Assembly: GCF_001579845.1 (NCBI RefSeq)
Contig: NZ_CP007440.1
Span: 6,098,029 to 6,162,028 of the forward strand
Direction of reading: 5' to 3'
DNA length: 64,000 bases
From: Rhodoplanes sp. Z2-YC6860
Lineage (GTDB): Bacteria; Pseudomonadota; Alphaproteobacteria; Rhizobiales; Xanthobacteraceae
Below are positions 25,277-33,846 of this stretch, piece by piece. How positions within the stretch are numbered: position 1 is the stretch's first letter; each line of letters starts with the position of its first letter. The position numbers and the translations under genes were made by a program. Below the pieces are notes generated by a model that searched no databases, was not told where the DNA came from, and saw only the letters and a list, made by a program, of their open reading frames with translations.

Positions 25277-26437
25277 TCAGTTACACCCCCTTGAGACGCT
25301 CTGAACGGCGGCCTCAATGCCCGCAACGGCGGCAGATATACTGTGCTCGTTAGATTTTTTTTCGATCAAATGCAGCGCGGGAGGCGTCTGCACAATTTCA
25401 TCCAACCTCTGTGCAAGAGCAGCAATATTGCCGACCGGAAATATCCGCCCAGCGACACTGTCGCCGGCGATATCTTTCGCTGATCCGACCCCGTCTGCGA
25501 GTATAACTGGACGGCCGCAAGCTATCGCTTCGTTGGCCACAAGCCCCCACGTCTCGCGTCCATCAGACGGCAACACTAATACATCCGATGCAGCGTAGAT
25601 CTTCGGCATCTCCGTCTGGTTGCAGAATCCGAGAAAGTGCACTTTGATGCCAGCAGCATCCGCCACTCCTCTCATCTCCTCTTGCAGCACGCCCGCTCCA
25701 GCCACTACAATTTCCATTTCACGGTTCCTGGCCTTCAAAAGGGCGACGGCATTCAAGACGTCAAGTGGACGTTTGAACGATACAAGTTTTCCAGCGAACA
25801 ATACGACTTTGGTACTCGGTACGATCTTGAGGCGTTCACGAACCTCCCGTCGCGCATCGATCGTGGCGTGAGCAGAAAACCATTTCGTATCGATACAATG
25901 AGGCGAGTAAAACAGTCGTTCTTGAGGATATTTATAATGGATCCAATAATCGCGAGATTGAGTTCCGACGTACAACGCACCGTCAAAGAGGCGGAGAAAG
26001 GCGGGAAAAATTCCTGCTTTCAGTACCCGCTTAAAGATCGTACGCGGTGTATTGAGGTGGCTATCCCCGCGCACGAGAAGCGGCAGTCCCTGAACTTTTG
26101 CCGAAAACACGGTCTGGATGTAACATTTCAAATGCCATCCCTGCACCATAACCGCGTCGAACTTTTCTTCGCTAAGGCGCTGACGTATTTCCGGAGTATC
26201 GCAGCCGAAGAAATGATGCACACCGGGTTGTGTAGACACGTTGCGCAAGAATAAATATTCGTATCCAGATAGAAGATCCGTATCCCACTCGAACTCGACG
26301 CCAAATCCAGCCCTAGCTTGATCGTCCGACGTGGCCCGATGCGCATAGAGAACCTGCAGGTCAAGGCGTTGTGCGAGGGCCCGAAATAGCGGCGCATAAT
26401 ACTGCACCGGATGCGAAGCTACGATTGCGAGGCGCAT
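25277..26437 (-). CDS. Glycosyltransferase family 4 protein
   Basis: 386 residues with GT-B fold. The N-terminal Gly-poor opening is MRLAIVASHPVQYYAPLFRA. The linker and second domain contain VVLFAGKLVSFKRPLDVLNA (~205-225) and the E-x7-E signature ETWGLVANEA (~305) followed by CGRPVILAD. It probably adds one sugar to the growing undecaprenyl-linked glycan in the cytoplasm. It starts 12 bases after the stop of the upstream gene at 26450 and belongs to the same leftward run. Confidence 0.85.
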   Translation of the reverse strand: MRLAIVASHPVQYYAPLFRALAQRLDLQVLYAHRATSDDQARAGFGVEFEWDTDLLSGYEYLFLRNVSTQPGVHHFFGCDTPEIRQRLSEEKFDAVMVQGWHLKCYIQTVFSAKVQGLPLLVRGDSHLNTPRTIFKRVLKAGIFPAFLRLFDGALYVGTQSRDYWIHYKYPQERLFYSPHCIDTKWFSAHATIDARREVRERLKIVPSTKVVLFAGKLVSFKRPLDVLNAVALLKARNREMEIVVAGAGVLQEEMRGVADAAGIKVHFLGFCNQTEMPKIYAASDVLVLPSDGRETWGLVANEAIACGRPVILADGVGSAKDIAGDSVAGRIFPVGNIAALAQRLDEIVQTPPALHLIEKKSNEHSISAAVAGIEAAVQSVSRGCN

Positions 26438-26449
26438 CTGATTCTTGAG

Positions 26450-27766
26450 CTATTTGGCCCGAGTCAAGCTCATTCGGTCAAAGATTGCCGCGAATTGACA
26501 AGCAACGTTGTCCGCCTGATAGGCTTCATAGGCCGACGGATCTGCGATTCCAAAGGAGTTGGGATGAAGTGCCAGATCTCTCAGAGCCTCACTAAAAGGC
26601 ACCTCCGAGCTAACCAGCTCGTCTCTATCAGCAAATGAGAGTGCTCGCCCCCCTCTCGCTCTCGACAATATCGAGTGTGCGCTGCTCGCACGATGGAAGA
26701 ATGAAAGATACGGCCTCTCACTCATAAGCGCGGGATATATCTTAGATGCCGTATAGTGAGGTTCGTCCGAGCCAATTAACAGCAACGCGTGTGATCGCTT
26801 CAGCGCTGAAAGCGCCTGCAGATATGGAATGCGGTGCGGAGTTTCACTGACGGCATTGGCAACACCTTCCGACTCCGCGACTGGCAGTACTCGCTTCGTC
26901 ACGTCATTAGATTGATTGCTTGTTCCAATAAAATTGAGGCGGATATTGGCGGCAAGTGTCGGTTCCAGTCTTCGGAGGCGGGAATACGCCCGAAACAGAA
27001 CACGCACCAAGGGCTCTGCTCGGGGTAGGAACGTGCCTACGTAGCTGAAGTTAATCATGTCTGTTGGAAAACTGATATCTTCGGTACCGACATCCAAAAC
27101 TCGAAAGTCGTCCGGGTCACCCCCAATAGGAATTGCAGCCATTTTAGATGCATCGAGCCACGGATAGCGACCCGCCATCTCCGCATTCTGAATGTCCGAA
27201 ACAGATGTGACGAAATCTGCGCTACGCAAGACCCTTGGCTCCAACGAGACCGCCAGCCGATGAGTGATTCCAGCTTTAGACATCATAGGCTGAGCAGCGC
27301 CCCATGCGGATACCCATGGGTCTTGAAAGTCCAGCACGACCGGAACACGAAAACGTCTCTTAATGTAGCGACTGAGAGCCATTTGATAAAACGGAGCGCC
27401 GGTCATCAGCACCGCGTCGTAATCATCTGCGTCCAAAAGCGCCTTCAGTTCTTGCCGCACCGACCAATATGCACGCAACCCAAGGTCGGTGACCCCAAAT
27501 GGTTTCGTCAGTTTGACAGGAAGCGCACGAACCCTTCGCACCTTGATGTCTTTCCGCACTAAATCCAGCAATTTCCAATCCAGCGTCTCATTGAGGTCAC
27601 GCTCGTCAACACAGACGATTGTAGGGCTCCAACCGTGATTCGGGAGGAACTTGGAGACGTGTCGAACCCGATGCACGCCCGCAGCCGCGCTCGGCGGAAA
27701 ACTCAGAGATACACAGCAAACCTTCCGCGGACCGACTTTTCCGGCGTTCCAACCGGTCAAAGACAT
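26450..27766 (-). CDS. Glycosyltransferase (GT4-like)
   Basis: 438 residues from the ATG at 27766; a GTG five codons upstream is an alternative. The N-terminal domain has FPPSAAAGVHRVRHVSKFLP (~24-43), typical of GT4 enzymes that bind the acceptor, and LDFQDPWVSAWG. The second domain has NFSYVGTFLPRAEPL and HYTASKIYPALMSERPYL, the S-K-x-Y type seen in WbuB/FucNAc transferases instead of a strict E-x7-E. Donor and acceptor are unknown. It belongs to the main polysaccharide operon. Confidence 0.78.
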   Translation of the reverse strand: MSLTGWNAGKVGPRKVCCVSLSFPPSAAAGVHRVRHVSKFLPNHGWSPTIVCVDERDLNETLDWKLLDLVRKDIKVRRVRALPVKLTKPFGVTDLGLRAYWSVRQELKALLDADDYDAVLMTGAPFYQMALSRYIKRRFRVPVVLDFQDPWVSAWGAAQPMMSKAGITHRLAVSLEPRVLRSADFVTSVSDIQNAEMAGRYPWLDASKMAAIPIGGDPDDFRVLDVGTEDISFPTDMINFSYVGTFLPRAEPLVRVLFRAYSRLRRLEPTLAANIRLNFIGTSNQSNDVTKRVLPVAESEGVANAVSETPHRIPYLQALSALKRSHALLLIGSDEPHYTASKIYPALMSERPYLSFFHRASSAHSILSRARGGRALSFADRDELVSSEVPFSEALRDLALHPNSFGIADPSAYEAYQADNVACQFAAIFDRMSLTRAK

Positions 27767-27829
27767 GTCAGTCGCTAGCACGAGCCGGTTCCGCTTGGTT
27801 ATGAACTGCTAAGCTTCGCAACGACATCC

Positions 27830-28861
27830 TCAAGCGACCGAAACACGCTCGTGGTACAAGCGCTCGTACTCTTCGACGATCACCGATATCGAAAATTTTT
27901 CCTCGACCCGTGCACGGCAATTTCGACGATCAATTTCCCCGAGCCTCATCACGGCATCGCAAGCTTCTTGATTGGTTCTGACAAGGAAACCATCGGTTCC
28001 GTGTCTAACAATTTCCGGCAAGGCTCCAAGCGGACGAGAGATGATCGGTGTACCACACGCAAGCGCCTCCGCGAATACTATACCGAACGGCTCGTTCCAT
28101 TCTATCGGAACAACCATCGCCGCGGCCTGCCCCAAGAGCATGTTCTTCTGCTCGTCGTTCACAGGGCCGATATATTCAATATCACCGCCGATGTGCGGGA
28201 ACACTTCAGTCATCCAATAATCATGCTCAGTACCCACTGTCGCGTGATTGCCGGCGATAATCAACCGCCTCCCTGTCTTCTTAGAAATATCAATGGCGTT
28301 ATGAGCACCTTTGATTCGATCAAGGCGACTTAAGAACACCAGGGGAGCATCATCCGCAACCTGAGACCGAAATCTATAAAAACTCGTATCGACAAAGTTA
28401 TGCACGGCGCGCCATAACCCGCCCGCTCGTCTGCCTTGCAGACAAATGTACTCACTGCAGCCGGTAAAGCTAAGAGAACCGCCGGCAAGTATCGAACCAA
28501 GCCGCACCGTTCTATAAGTCGGTTCGCGCCCGTAAGTCATGATCTTCGGCAAAGCCGCGGTCAGAAACGGCAACATGTACATGATGCGAGAGAAGCTATG
28601 TACGATATCGGGCTGGAACGAACCGACAGCGTTTCTCAATGCATATACGTTGCGGCCAGTATCAAACAGGTTAGAGGAACGCTGCCCAGGCCAAGGGTAG
28701 AATGCGTCTACTGCACAGGTAGATTCTGCATTGGCAACTAGACAAATTTGATGACCCCGAATCCGCAATGCCGCTACCAAACCTGCGACAACTCGCTCGA
28801 CCCCACCGTACATTTTTGGCGGCACCGGCAGCTCTGGATCGACCGGTATTAGAATTCGCAT
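27830..28861 (-). CDS. Glycosyltransferase family 4 protein
   Basis: 343 residues. The opening MRILIPVDPELPVPPKMYGG, with GVERVVAGLVAAL, is the acceptor-domain signature. The donor domain has LVFLSRLDRIKGAHNAIDIS (~173-192) and the E-x7-E motif EPFGIVFAEALACGTPII (~255-272). The DAxYPWP region and overall size fit mannosyl- or glucosyltransferases of the RfaB/Cps type. It starts 13 bases after the stop of the upstream glycosyltransferase gene (28875-30104). Confidence 0.85.
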   Translation of the reverse strand: MRILIPVDPELPVPPKMYGGVERVVAGLVAALRIRGHQICLVANAESTCAVDAFYPWPGQRSSNLFDTGRNVYALRNAVGSFQPDIVHSFSRIMYMLPFLTAALPKIMTYGREPTYRTVRLGSILAGGSLSFTGCSEYICLQGRRAGGLWRAVHNFVDTSFYRFRSQVADDAPLVFLSRLDRIKGAHNAIDISKKTGRRLIIAGNHATVGTEHDYWMTEVFPHIGGDIEYIGPVNDEQKNMLLGQAAAMVVPIEWNEPFGIVFAEALACGTPIISRPLGALPEIVRHGTDGFLVRTNQEACDAVMRLGEIDRRNCRARVEEKFSISVIVEEYERLYHERVSVA

Positions 28862-28874
28862 CCGTAGCCTGTTC

Positions 28875-30104
28875 TCACAACAGCCGACTTACACTTCTTA
28901 GTATTTTGCTTTTTTCGATGTCCCAATTGAACTTCGTGTCACCGAGCAATTTCGCATGCGCTTTATCTCTCATAAGCTTGTCCGGATCGCCCGCCCAAGC
29001 ATCAAGCGCTTTCACAATCTGGTCTTGGCTGTCCAAATCGACAAGTGACGCAGCATTCCCTAACTCTGCCGCAAGATCTCTTTGCGCTGGCGTATCACTA
29101 AGGAGAACTGGCACTCCGGCCAGCAGATACGTGAATATCTTGTTGGAAAGGCATTTCGCACGATTGGGTGGCGAATTGAGTTCTGAGGCAAGGCCCACGT
29201 CGTAAGCGGCGGCCAGCCGCACCATTTCTTCCGGCCAAGCCGACGGAAGAAACGATAGCAAATCGGCCACTCCGCTTTCAGCCGCTAACTCCCGAAGCCG
29301 AACGGAATAACCAAGATGGTCGCTGCCTCGAATGAATAGCCTGACTCGCCGCCTCAGCTTAGCCATCGCCAAGATTATCGGCTCAAGACCACGACCTGGT
29401 CCTATTGTTTGGGAAAACCAGTACACCGATAATGCATCTTTGTCCTTGCCCGTCGAAAAGCTGCCCGCCTGCAGCGCATGTTCACGCGGAAATACATTAA
29501 GAACCGTCATCATTTCGACGCCGTAACGTTCTTTGTACGCCTGCGCGATTCGTGGCGAGGCTGCCGTCAGGTGTTCGCACTTTGAAATAAATTGCGCTTC
29601 TATCCGACGGCGAATATCAAATTCTGAGCGATTCGCGGGATTTCTCTCCAATTCATCGAGATGATCATCTTCCGCGTCGAACCCCATTTTGGCGTTATTT
29701 AGACGTGCCGCGTCATAAATGGCGGGCAGCGATGCGAGATAGTGGCCGATAAAAAGGTCCGCAGGCTGCGCCATCGCCGCTCTGGCCAATGCAGGGGTGA
29801 TAATCGAATGGCCTGAAGCTGCCCACCGAACGCTCGATAGTCCCCAAGCAAAGGCCGACCTCGCAAACTCCTGATAAACTCGGCGCGCAAGATAGAACGG
29901 ACGAATTGGAAGGTTCACTCGCTCAACCATCCATGGCGCTCGTGCAATCACCGTCTCGTCAAGTGACGCGACCCCAGGCGTTGTGTGGCCGTAAACCACT
30001 CTGACCTCATACCCCGCTTCATGGAGAGCGTCAGCCTCCTTCACAATCCTAGGGTTGGACGCGAGATGCCCTGGCGTCACGAGGCAAACCTTTTTTGCCC
30101 TCAT
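28875..30104 (-). CDS. Glycosyltransferase (GT4-like)
   Basis: 409 residues from the ATG at 30104, whose ATGA overlaps the stop of the upstream glycosyltransferase, an arrangement that argues against the longer frame. The N-terminal domain starts KKVCLVTPGHLASNPRIVKE, with the GHLASNPR motif of GT4-like enzymes. The donor domain has VYWFSQTIGPGRGLEPIILA (~228-247) and CLSNKIFTYLLAGVPVLLS (~315), so the catalytic pattern is S-N-K-x-F rather than E-x7-E. Sugar specificity is unknown. Confidence 0.78.
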   Translation of the reverse strand: MRAKKVCLVTPGHLASNPRIVKEADALHEAGYEVRVVYGHTTPGVASLDETVIARAPWMVERVNLPIRPFYLARRVYQEFARSAFAWGLSSVRWAASGHSIITPALARAAMAQPADLFIGHYLASLPAIYDAARLNNAKMGFDAEDDHLDELERNPANRSEFDIRRRIEAQFISKCEHLTAASPRIAQAYKERYGVEMMTVLNVFPREHALQAGSFSTGKDKDALSVYWFSQTIGPGRGLEPIILAMAKLRRRVRLFIRGSDHLGYSVRLRELAAESGVADLLSFLPSAWPEEMVRLAAAYDVGLASELNSPPNRAKCLSNKIFTYLLAGVPVLLSDTPAQRDLAAELGNAASLVDLDSQDQIVKALDAWAGDPDKLMRDKAHAKLLGDTKFNWDIEKSKILRSVSRLL

Positions 30105-31369
30105 GAAGCAGAACCCGCACCTGTCAAATAGTTCGATACCTGTCGGCCTAATTCGGCGCGGAAATCCCGCCACTGCCAAGACTGAGCAGTCTCCAGTGCA
30201 AGTTGGCGCATTGCCAGCAACTCTGAGCGATGAACAATGCACCATTCAATAGCTCGCGAGAGCGCGACGCTGTCGCCTGGCGGAATCACAAGACCGTTCT
30301 TGCCATGTCGCACGAACTTAGCGGCCCCCGCACGTGGGGTGGTGATGACAGGAAGTCCATGTGCAAAGGCTTCCATCACGACCATACCAAAGCCATCGCA
30401 TAGCGTTGGAAACACCAAGACGTCTGCGGAGCGATAGAATTCATGTAGAACGCTGGGAGGTACCGTCGGCGACAACCTAATCGTTGTCGGTAAATTATCC
30501 GTCAGATGCGAGGGCAACTGGTTTTCCCCAAATACATCTAACGTTGCGCGTCCGTTAGAAGCAATATTCCGCCACGCCGCTAGAAGATGATGAGCACCTT
30601 TTCGCACACCAAATGTTCCCGCCCACAAAACTTTCAGGGGCTTCTCGTCTGTAAACCTGTTCGACACCGTCCCCGGCTCGACACGTGGCGCTCCCAGAGG
30701 GATCACTCGTACCTTGGCGATGTCTAGTCCCGCGCTGGAATAAGAATCGCGCGTGAATTCGGAATTAACAATGATCAAATCCGCCAGTGCCCATTCTTCT
30801 CGCCGCCGCATCGTACGCTTCGTCTGGCGATTAACGAAATAGCGGCGAGCCCGCGTATTGAGCTCTGGGAACTTCTCGATCTCCTGTTGAATCACACCCT
30901 CGCTATATTCGTGCTCTGGGGACGGCACTTCGTAGATGCAAGCGACGCCACGCTTTTTTGCCTCACGAAAGCTCGCCAGTGCACTGAATTCATAGCTATA
31001 TATCGCTTCGACTCCTTTGAGTGCTTTCTCCGCCACCCAGGAGTCAAACCTAAGCGTTTCTCTTTCCCATATGAGATCAACAAGGCGCGAATCTAGCTGA
31101 AGTCGTGCGGCCAGCGTTCTGATAATTTCCCAAAATGGCGCACAGTGGAGTAGCTGGCTTGGAATCTCATTAATAGCTCTGCGTTGCAACTCGCGGTTTG
31201 CATCCATCCCAAACAGAGTAGTTAACCCAACTAGCGCGCGACGCCATGTTGCGTCAGGCTGATCTGCGAAGGTCGTCCAATATCCAGACAAAATATCCGC
31301 TTCCAACAAGGCTTGGGCCGTCTGCTGAACAAACGCTCCGGTTCCAGGGTGGGAAAGCACTACTTTCAA
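30101..31369 (-). CDS. Glycosyltransferase family 4 protein
   Basis: 422 residues. The N-terminal domain contains SYEFSALASFREAKKRGV and the FTRDSYSSAGL segment typical of GT4 enzymes. The donor domain has LKVLWAGTFGVRKGAHHLLA (~245-264) and DGFGMVVMEAFAHGLPVITT (~330-349), in which Asp replaces the first Glu of E-x7-E. It is translationally coupled to the next gene (4-bp overlap). The sugar is unknown. Confidence 0.85.
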   Translation of the reverse strand: MKVVLSHPGTGAFVQQTAQALLEADILSGYWTTFADQPDATWRRALVGLTTLFGMDANRELQRRAINEIPSQLLHCAPFWEIIRTLAARLQLDSRLVDLIWERETLRFDSWVAEKALKGVEAIYSYEFSALASFREAKKRGVACIYEVPSPEHEYSEGVIQQEIEKFPELNTRARRYFVNRQTKRTMRRREEWALADLIIVNSEFTRDSYSSAGLDIAKVRVIPLGAPRVEPGTVSNRFTDEKPLKVLWAGTFGVRKGAHHLLAAWRNIASNGRATLDVFGENQLPSHLTDNLPTTIRLSPTVPPSVLHEFYRSADVLVFPTLCDGFGMVVMEAFAHGLPVITTPRAGAAKFVRHGKNGLVIPPGDSVALSRAIEWCIVHRSELLAMRQLALETAQSWQWRDFRAELGRQVSNYLTGAGSAS

Positions 31370-31518
31370 AAAACAACCTCGATTTGCGATTGAGTACTCA
31401 ACAGGTCGAGACAGACATCGGCAGCAAACTGCTCGTCGAGCAACGCGTCACGAGTTCGCGCCCCTCAGGAAAAACCGACAACACCACTTCGAAAAACATT
31501 CCGCAGCCAATCGGCACG

Positions 31519-32517
31519 CTATCGGGACCGTATTGATCTACACACTGACGCAATCTGGGCTAAAGCAAGCAATAAAATGCCTGCAATCTGAAAGCCAACA
31601 ACGCTAGAAGCGACACTCGCCACCTTGGGCCAAGTGAGTTGAAAACCAGGCTCCAAGGCATAGAGCCGCCGAATGCAATCGCGAAAGGCCTCATGGTCAT
31701 AAAAAAATAGCGTCCGGGCGGAATACCCGTATATACTGGCGATGTGACATTGCATTCTTGCGCTCATCACGCCTTGGCGCTCGACAAACGATTGCAGATC
31801 GCATCCATTGCGGTAAACGTCGGCAACAAACGCTGCTTCACTGCGGCGTGACAAGCTTCCACCGAGGGGTACTCGATAGACAGCACCAGCGCCAGGCACG
31901 TGCACGAAGCTTCCTCCTAGAAGACCAGCATCTTGAAGGAAGCGTGCGTCCTGGACAATCGGTAGCCATTCCTTCCATCCACCAATTCTGTCGACGATTG
32001 TGCGCCTGTATGTCAAAGCTGCTAGGGGCGCCCAGAACTTTAGATGAGCAATAGCAGAATCTACATCTAGATCTTCGATCCGTCGCGTGACCTGCTCACC
32101 GCTCTCAAATGTACCCGGCGCTATTTCTACGAGCTTTTTCCAATCCGAATAAGCCACGTCAGCATTGGTCGTTTGAAGCGCCGTTACACGCCTTTCGATG
32201 GCATCGGGAACGAGCAGATCGTCGGCGTCCAAGTATTGGATAAACTCGCCGCGGGCCAGAGCGGTGCCCCGGTTGCGCGCCGCGCTAACGCCTCGGTTGG
32301 GGCCAAACTCGGCCCGCACTTGATTACCAAGCGACCGGATAAGCTCTGTAGATCCATCGGTGGACCCGTCGTCGACGACGATTACCTCCACACGGGGAAA
32401 GGTTTGGGCGAACACGCTTTCGAGCGTGGCTTCGACGAAGCGCACAGAATTGTAACAAGGAATAATGACCGAGACGAGGCCCGACTGCCACGTATCATTT
32501 GTGTCAGGCGGCATCAT
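31519..32517 (-). CDS. Glycosyltransferase family 2 protein with C-terminal membrane segment
   Basis: 332 residues. The GT-A fold is clear: VSVIIPCYNSVRFVEATLES (~15-34), VEVIVVDDGSTDGS (~43-56), RNRGTALARGEFIQYLDADD with the DxD-type metal site (~82-101). A hydrophobic segment near 300-320 (VGFQIAGILLLALAQIA) may anchor it to the inner membrane. It probably adds a sugar to the lipid-linked intermediate. It overlaps the 3' end of the upstream GT4 gene by 14 bases. Confidence 0.87.
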   Translation of the reverse strand: MMPPDTNDTWQSGLVSVIIPCYNSVRFVEATLESVFAQTFPRVEVIVVDDGSTDGSTELIRSLGNQVRAEFGPNRGVSAARNRGTALARGEFIQYLDADDLLVPDAIERRVTALQTTNADVAYSDWKKLVEIAPGTFESGEQVTRRIEDLDVDSAIAHLKFWAPLAALTYRRTIVDRIGGWKEWLPIVQDARFLQDAGLLGGSFVHVPGAGAVYRVPLGGSLSRRSEAAFVADVYRNGCDLQSFVERQGVMSARMQCHIASIYGYSARTLFFYDHEAFRDCIRRLYALEPGFQLTWPKVASVASSVVGFQIAGILLLALAQIASVCRSIRSR

Positions 32518-33823
32518 TGCTATTGGTTGTCAGATCGTAATAGATCGCAGCCATTTCACGGCTTACATCAAACATGGTCCGAACCGGCTTGATTCCAGAA
32601 CGCAAGCGCATCCGTAGTAAATCGTCGTTGACGAATCGCTGGAGCGCATCCGCCCACGCAGATACATCGTCGTGGGCAACAAGAAGCCCGTCTTGGTCAT
32701 GGCAGACAAGCTCTCGAATGCCGCCGAGATCAGATCCGATGACCGGTATGCCTGCCGCAAAAGCTTCCAACACCACAAGCGGACCGGTTTCCATCCATTG
32801 CGACGGTACAGCCAACACGTCGATGCTCGCCAGAAAATTTTCGACCTCGTTGCCTACCTCTCGAAACCGAATCCTGGGATCACAAGAGGCGGCGCGCAGC
32901 ACCTCTGTTTTAAATTTGGAATTGGCTCCGCTATCTGCAGCGCGAATGTCCAGTGTGACCGAAAGATCCAGCGACAAGCGCTTAAAGGCATCTACGAGAA
33001 CGTGAATCCCTTTGGCGCGGTCCCAACGACCGAGAAACCCAACCCGGACGGTGTCGTTTTTCTCCGGACAACGGTGTGCACCAATAGCGCTCAATGACCT
33101 TACACCTTGGCGATTAAGCACTAGCTTTCGATCGGGAACGCCGTTGGCGCGGAGCGCGCGATGCAGCCAACCGCAAACCGCGACTACCCGATCTGCGGCA
33201 GCTACCATATAATCGATCTGTTGTCTTTTTTGCACCGCAAGTGACCTAGCGGCTAGAGCCGGGCCGACGTGTGGCACACTCGCCAATGGACCTAGGGAGA
33301 CGGGAAGCGCTGCCAGAGGCCAGGAAGCGATCTCTGGCACCCCCTTAGATTGGAGCCAACACGATGCGCACCTGGCAGGTACAATTTGGCCGTCGCAAGC
33401 ACTACGGCCGTTCAACAGCATTGTCCCTCGCATGCAAATGTTAGCTGGGACATGCACACTGAGGACGGTCTTTAAACCAAGACGTTTCGCCGTCTCGATG
33501 TGCCAGAGTCCGCAGCCTGTAGTCCACGAGTGCTGATGATAGACATCCGCGCGCTGCCTCGCTAACCAATCTTCGAATACTTCAAAGAAGCGATGCGGCA
33601 CTCGACCTGTTGTCTCGCCGCGCCGCCAAATTTTTGGCGTTGGATAGCGGAAAACATCTATCCCATTATGACCGTATTCCAACGGCAGGCTCGACATGGC
33701 GGGTGCGGCAACAACGGTATCGATACCTTGATCCCGTAACCCCTGTGCCAGAAAATCCACGTAAACTTCCGTGCCACCTACGGAGTCTGGATAATAGAAG
33801 CCCGCGCACTGAACAACGCGCAT
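32504..33823 (-). CDS. Glycosyltransferase family 4 protein
   Basis: 439 residues. The acceptor domain has YYPDSVGGTEVYVDFLAQGL (~9-28) and VYHQHSWTTGCGLWH. The middle has a Cys-containing insertion (CDGQIVPARCASCWLQS) that is unusual and could bind metal, as in some GT4 proteins of O-chain clusters. The donor domain has VRVGFLGRWDRAKGIHVLVD and METGPLVVLEAFAAGIPVIG with E-x7-E. The product belongs to the surface polysaccharide; the sugar is unknown. Confidence 0.85.
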   Translation of the reverse strand: MRVVQCAGFYYPDSVGGTEVYVDFLAQGLRDQGIDTVVAAPAMSSLPLEYGHNGIDVFRYPTPKIWRRGETTGRVPHRFFEVFEDWLARQRADVYHQHSWTTGCGLWHIETAKRLGLKTVLSVHVPANICMRGTMLLNGRSACDGQIVPARCASCWLQSKGVPEIASWPLAALPVSLGPLASVPHVGPALAARSLAVQKRQQIDYMVAAADRVVAVCGWLHRALRANGVPDRKLVLNRQGVRSLSAIGAHRCPEKNDTVRVGFLGRWDRAKGIHVLVDAFKRLSLDLSVTLDIRAADSGANSKFKTEVLRAASCDPRIRFREVGNEVENFLASIDVLAVPSQWMETGPLVVLEAFAAGIPVIGSDLGGIRELVCHDQDGLLVAHDDVSAWADALQRFVNDDLLRMRLRSGIKPVRTMFDVSREMAAIYYDLTTNSNDAA

Positions 33824-33846
33824 GTTGGACGATCAACTCCCGAGAG

